Assembly (NCBI GenBank): GCA_015064725.1
Contig: SVRQ01000001.1
Location: forward strand, 1-64,000
Direction: 5' to 3'
Source of the DNA: Oscillospiraceae bacterium
Lineage (GTDB): Bacteria; Bacillota; Clostridia; Oscillospirales; CAG-272
Length of the DNA: 64,000 nt
Every line of letters starts with the position of its first letter. Position 1 is the stretch's first letter. Both the position numbers and the translations under genes were made by a program. Positions 63,762 through 64,000 of the stretch are shown piece by piece. The notes beneath the pieces were generated by a model that did no database searches, was not told the origin of the DNA, and was given only the letters and a program-made list of their open reading frames with translations.

Positions 63762-64000
63762 CAGTTATTTCCTCCTTTTTTAGCGGCTTTTTTCGCTTTT
63801 TTTGCCGCGATCTTGCGCGCTTTTCTTTCCGCTTTGAACTGAGCCGTGTAAGAGAAGTACGTGCTCTTTACATAAGGAATAGCGAGGAACACCGCAACAA
63901 CGAGCGCGGAAAGCATCTTGAGGAGTTCGGGGTCAAGTCCGAGCCAAACAACGAGCTGATATACAACGTAGTATATAACGCCGCCGAGGGCAACTCCGGC
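63761..64000 (-). CDS. ABC importer permease, C-terminal part (cut by window edge)
   Basis: 79 codons remain before the right edge. Two hydrophobic segments (ALGGVIYYVVYQLVVWLGL, MLSALVVAVFLAIPYV) are followed by a Lys/Ala-rich tail with many AAKK repeats. It is upstream of, and overlaps, the ATPase gene, so it is the permease of the same importer. Its start is outside the window. The tail's basic repeats are unusual but likely a cytoplasmic end. Confidence 0.82.
   Translation of the reverse strand, partial: AGVALGGVIYYVVYQLVVWLGLDPELLKMLSALVVAVFLAIPYVKSTYFSYTAQFKAERKARKIAAKKAKKAAKKGGNN

Overview
The window looks like chromosome from a spore-forming, Gram-positive member of the Clostridia (Firmicutes). 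It carries three sporulation genes (spoIVA, spoIIE, spoIVB), low-GC Firmicutes regulatory devices (a T-box leader, a yybP-ykoY-type manganese riboswitch, a Per-box-like dyad), type-2 ArgC, AGGAGG-type ribosome binding sites and TTGACA/TATAAT promoters. Most core genes are of intermediate GC. A few AT-rich patches (about 4.08-5.06 kb, 13.4-13.9 kb, 19.7-20.2 kb, 43.1-44.4 kb) look acquired. No prophage, CRISPR array, rRNA or plasmid functions were seen.

Layout: 1-126, the 5' end of an IS3-like element running off the left edge. 0.6-3.9 kb, spoIVA and glmS in tandem. 4.1-5.1 kb, a small cassette of two short genes divergent from an XRE regulator, with matching palindromes at both promoters. 5.1-10.9 kb, arginine operon argC-argJ-argB-argD-argF on the minus strand, with a tandem array of ~78-bp repeats between argJ and argB. 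11-13.9 kb, a lipoprotein with a perfect Per-box-like palindrome, a DNA glycosylase, a C_GCAxxG_C_C protein, a frameshifted DUF559 gene inside an inverted-repeat cassette, and a HIT protein. 14-16.1 kb, gtrA-like and FAD oxidoreductase genes. 16.3-19.6 kb, manganese riboswitch, mntP, acyl-ACP thioesterase and an ABC exporter. 19.7-24.9 kb, an SF0329-like protein, glmM with a hexapeptide-repeat partner, tRNA-Arg(CCU), an AI-2E-type transporter and a LiaF-like protein. 24.9-29.4 kb, potABCD polyamine uptake operon. 29.8-37.5 kb, spoIIE, an alaA-like aminotransferase, an XRE/TPR-like regulator, spoIVB and metY. 37.8-46.2 kb, a methyltransferase, ridA, T-box-controlled ilvA, a glycerophosphodiesterase, a ZIP transporter, a lipoprotein, a subtilisin-like protease and a mutarotase-like protein. 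46.3-57.1 kb, one long ilvB-ilvN-ilvC-ilvD-leuA-leuC-leuD-leuB-ilvE operon behind an attenuator with a 35-residue leader peptide. 57.2-57.3 kb, a candidate small RNA. 57.4-61.6 kb, marR plus a heterodimeric ABC exporter. 61.7-64 kb, an SGNH hydrolase lipoprotein and part of an ABC importer.

Amino-acid synthesis dominates. Arginine is made by the acetyl-cycling route (ArgJ). Isoleucine enters through IlvA, which is sensed by an Ile-type T-box and paired with RidA. The common branched-chain steps are under leader-peptide attenuation, so two different mechanisms control one pathway. GlmS and GlmM supply amino-sugars for the cell wall.

The most unusual protein is PotA. Its C-terminal TOBE domain appears split by about 160 residues containing two InlB B-type (Flg_new) repeats, a module normally found outside the cell. 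Next in interest are the ilv leader peptide, the candidate small RNA at 57.17-57.31 kb, the XRE/two-small-protein cassette, the mosaic protease and the Per-box gene. All family calls are from sequence reading alone, with no database search.
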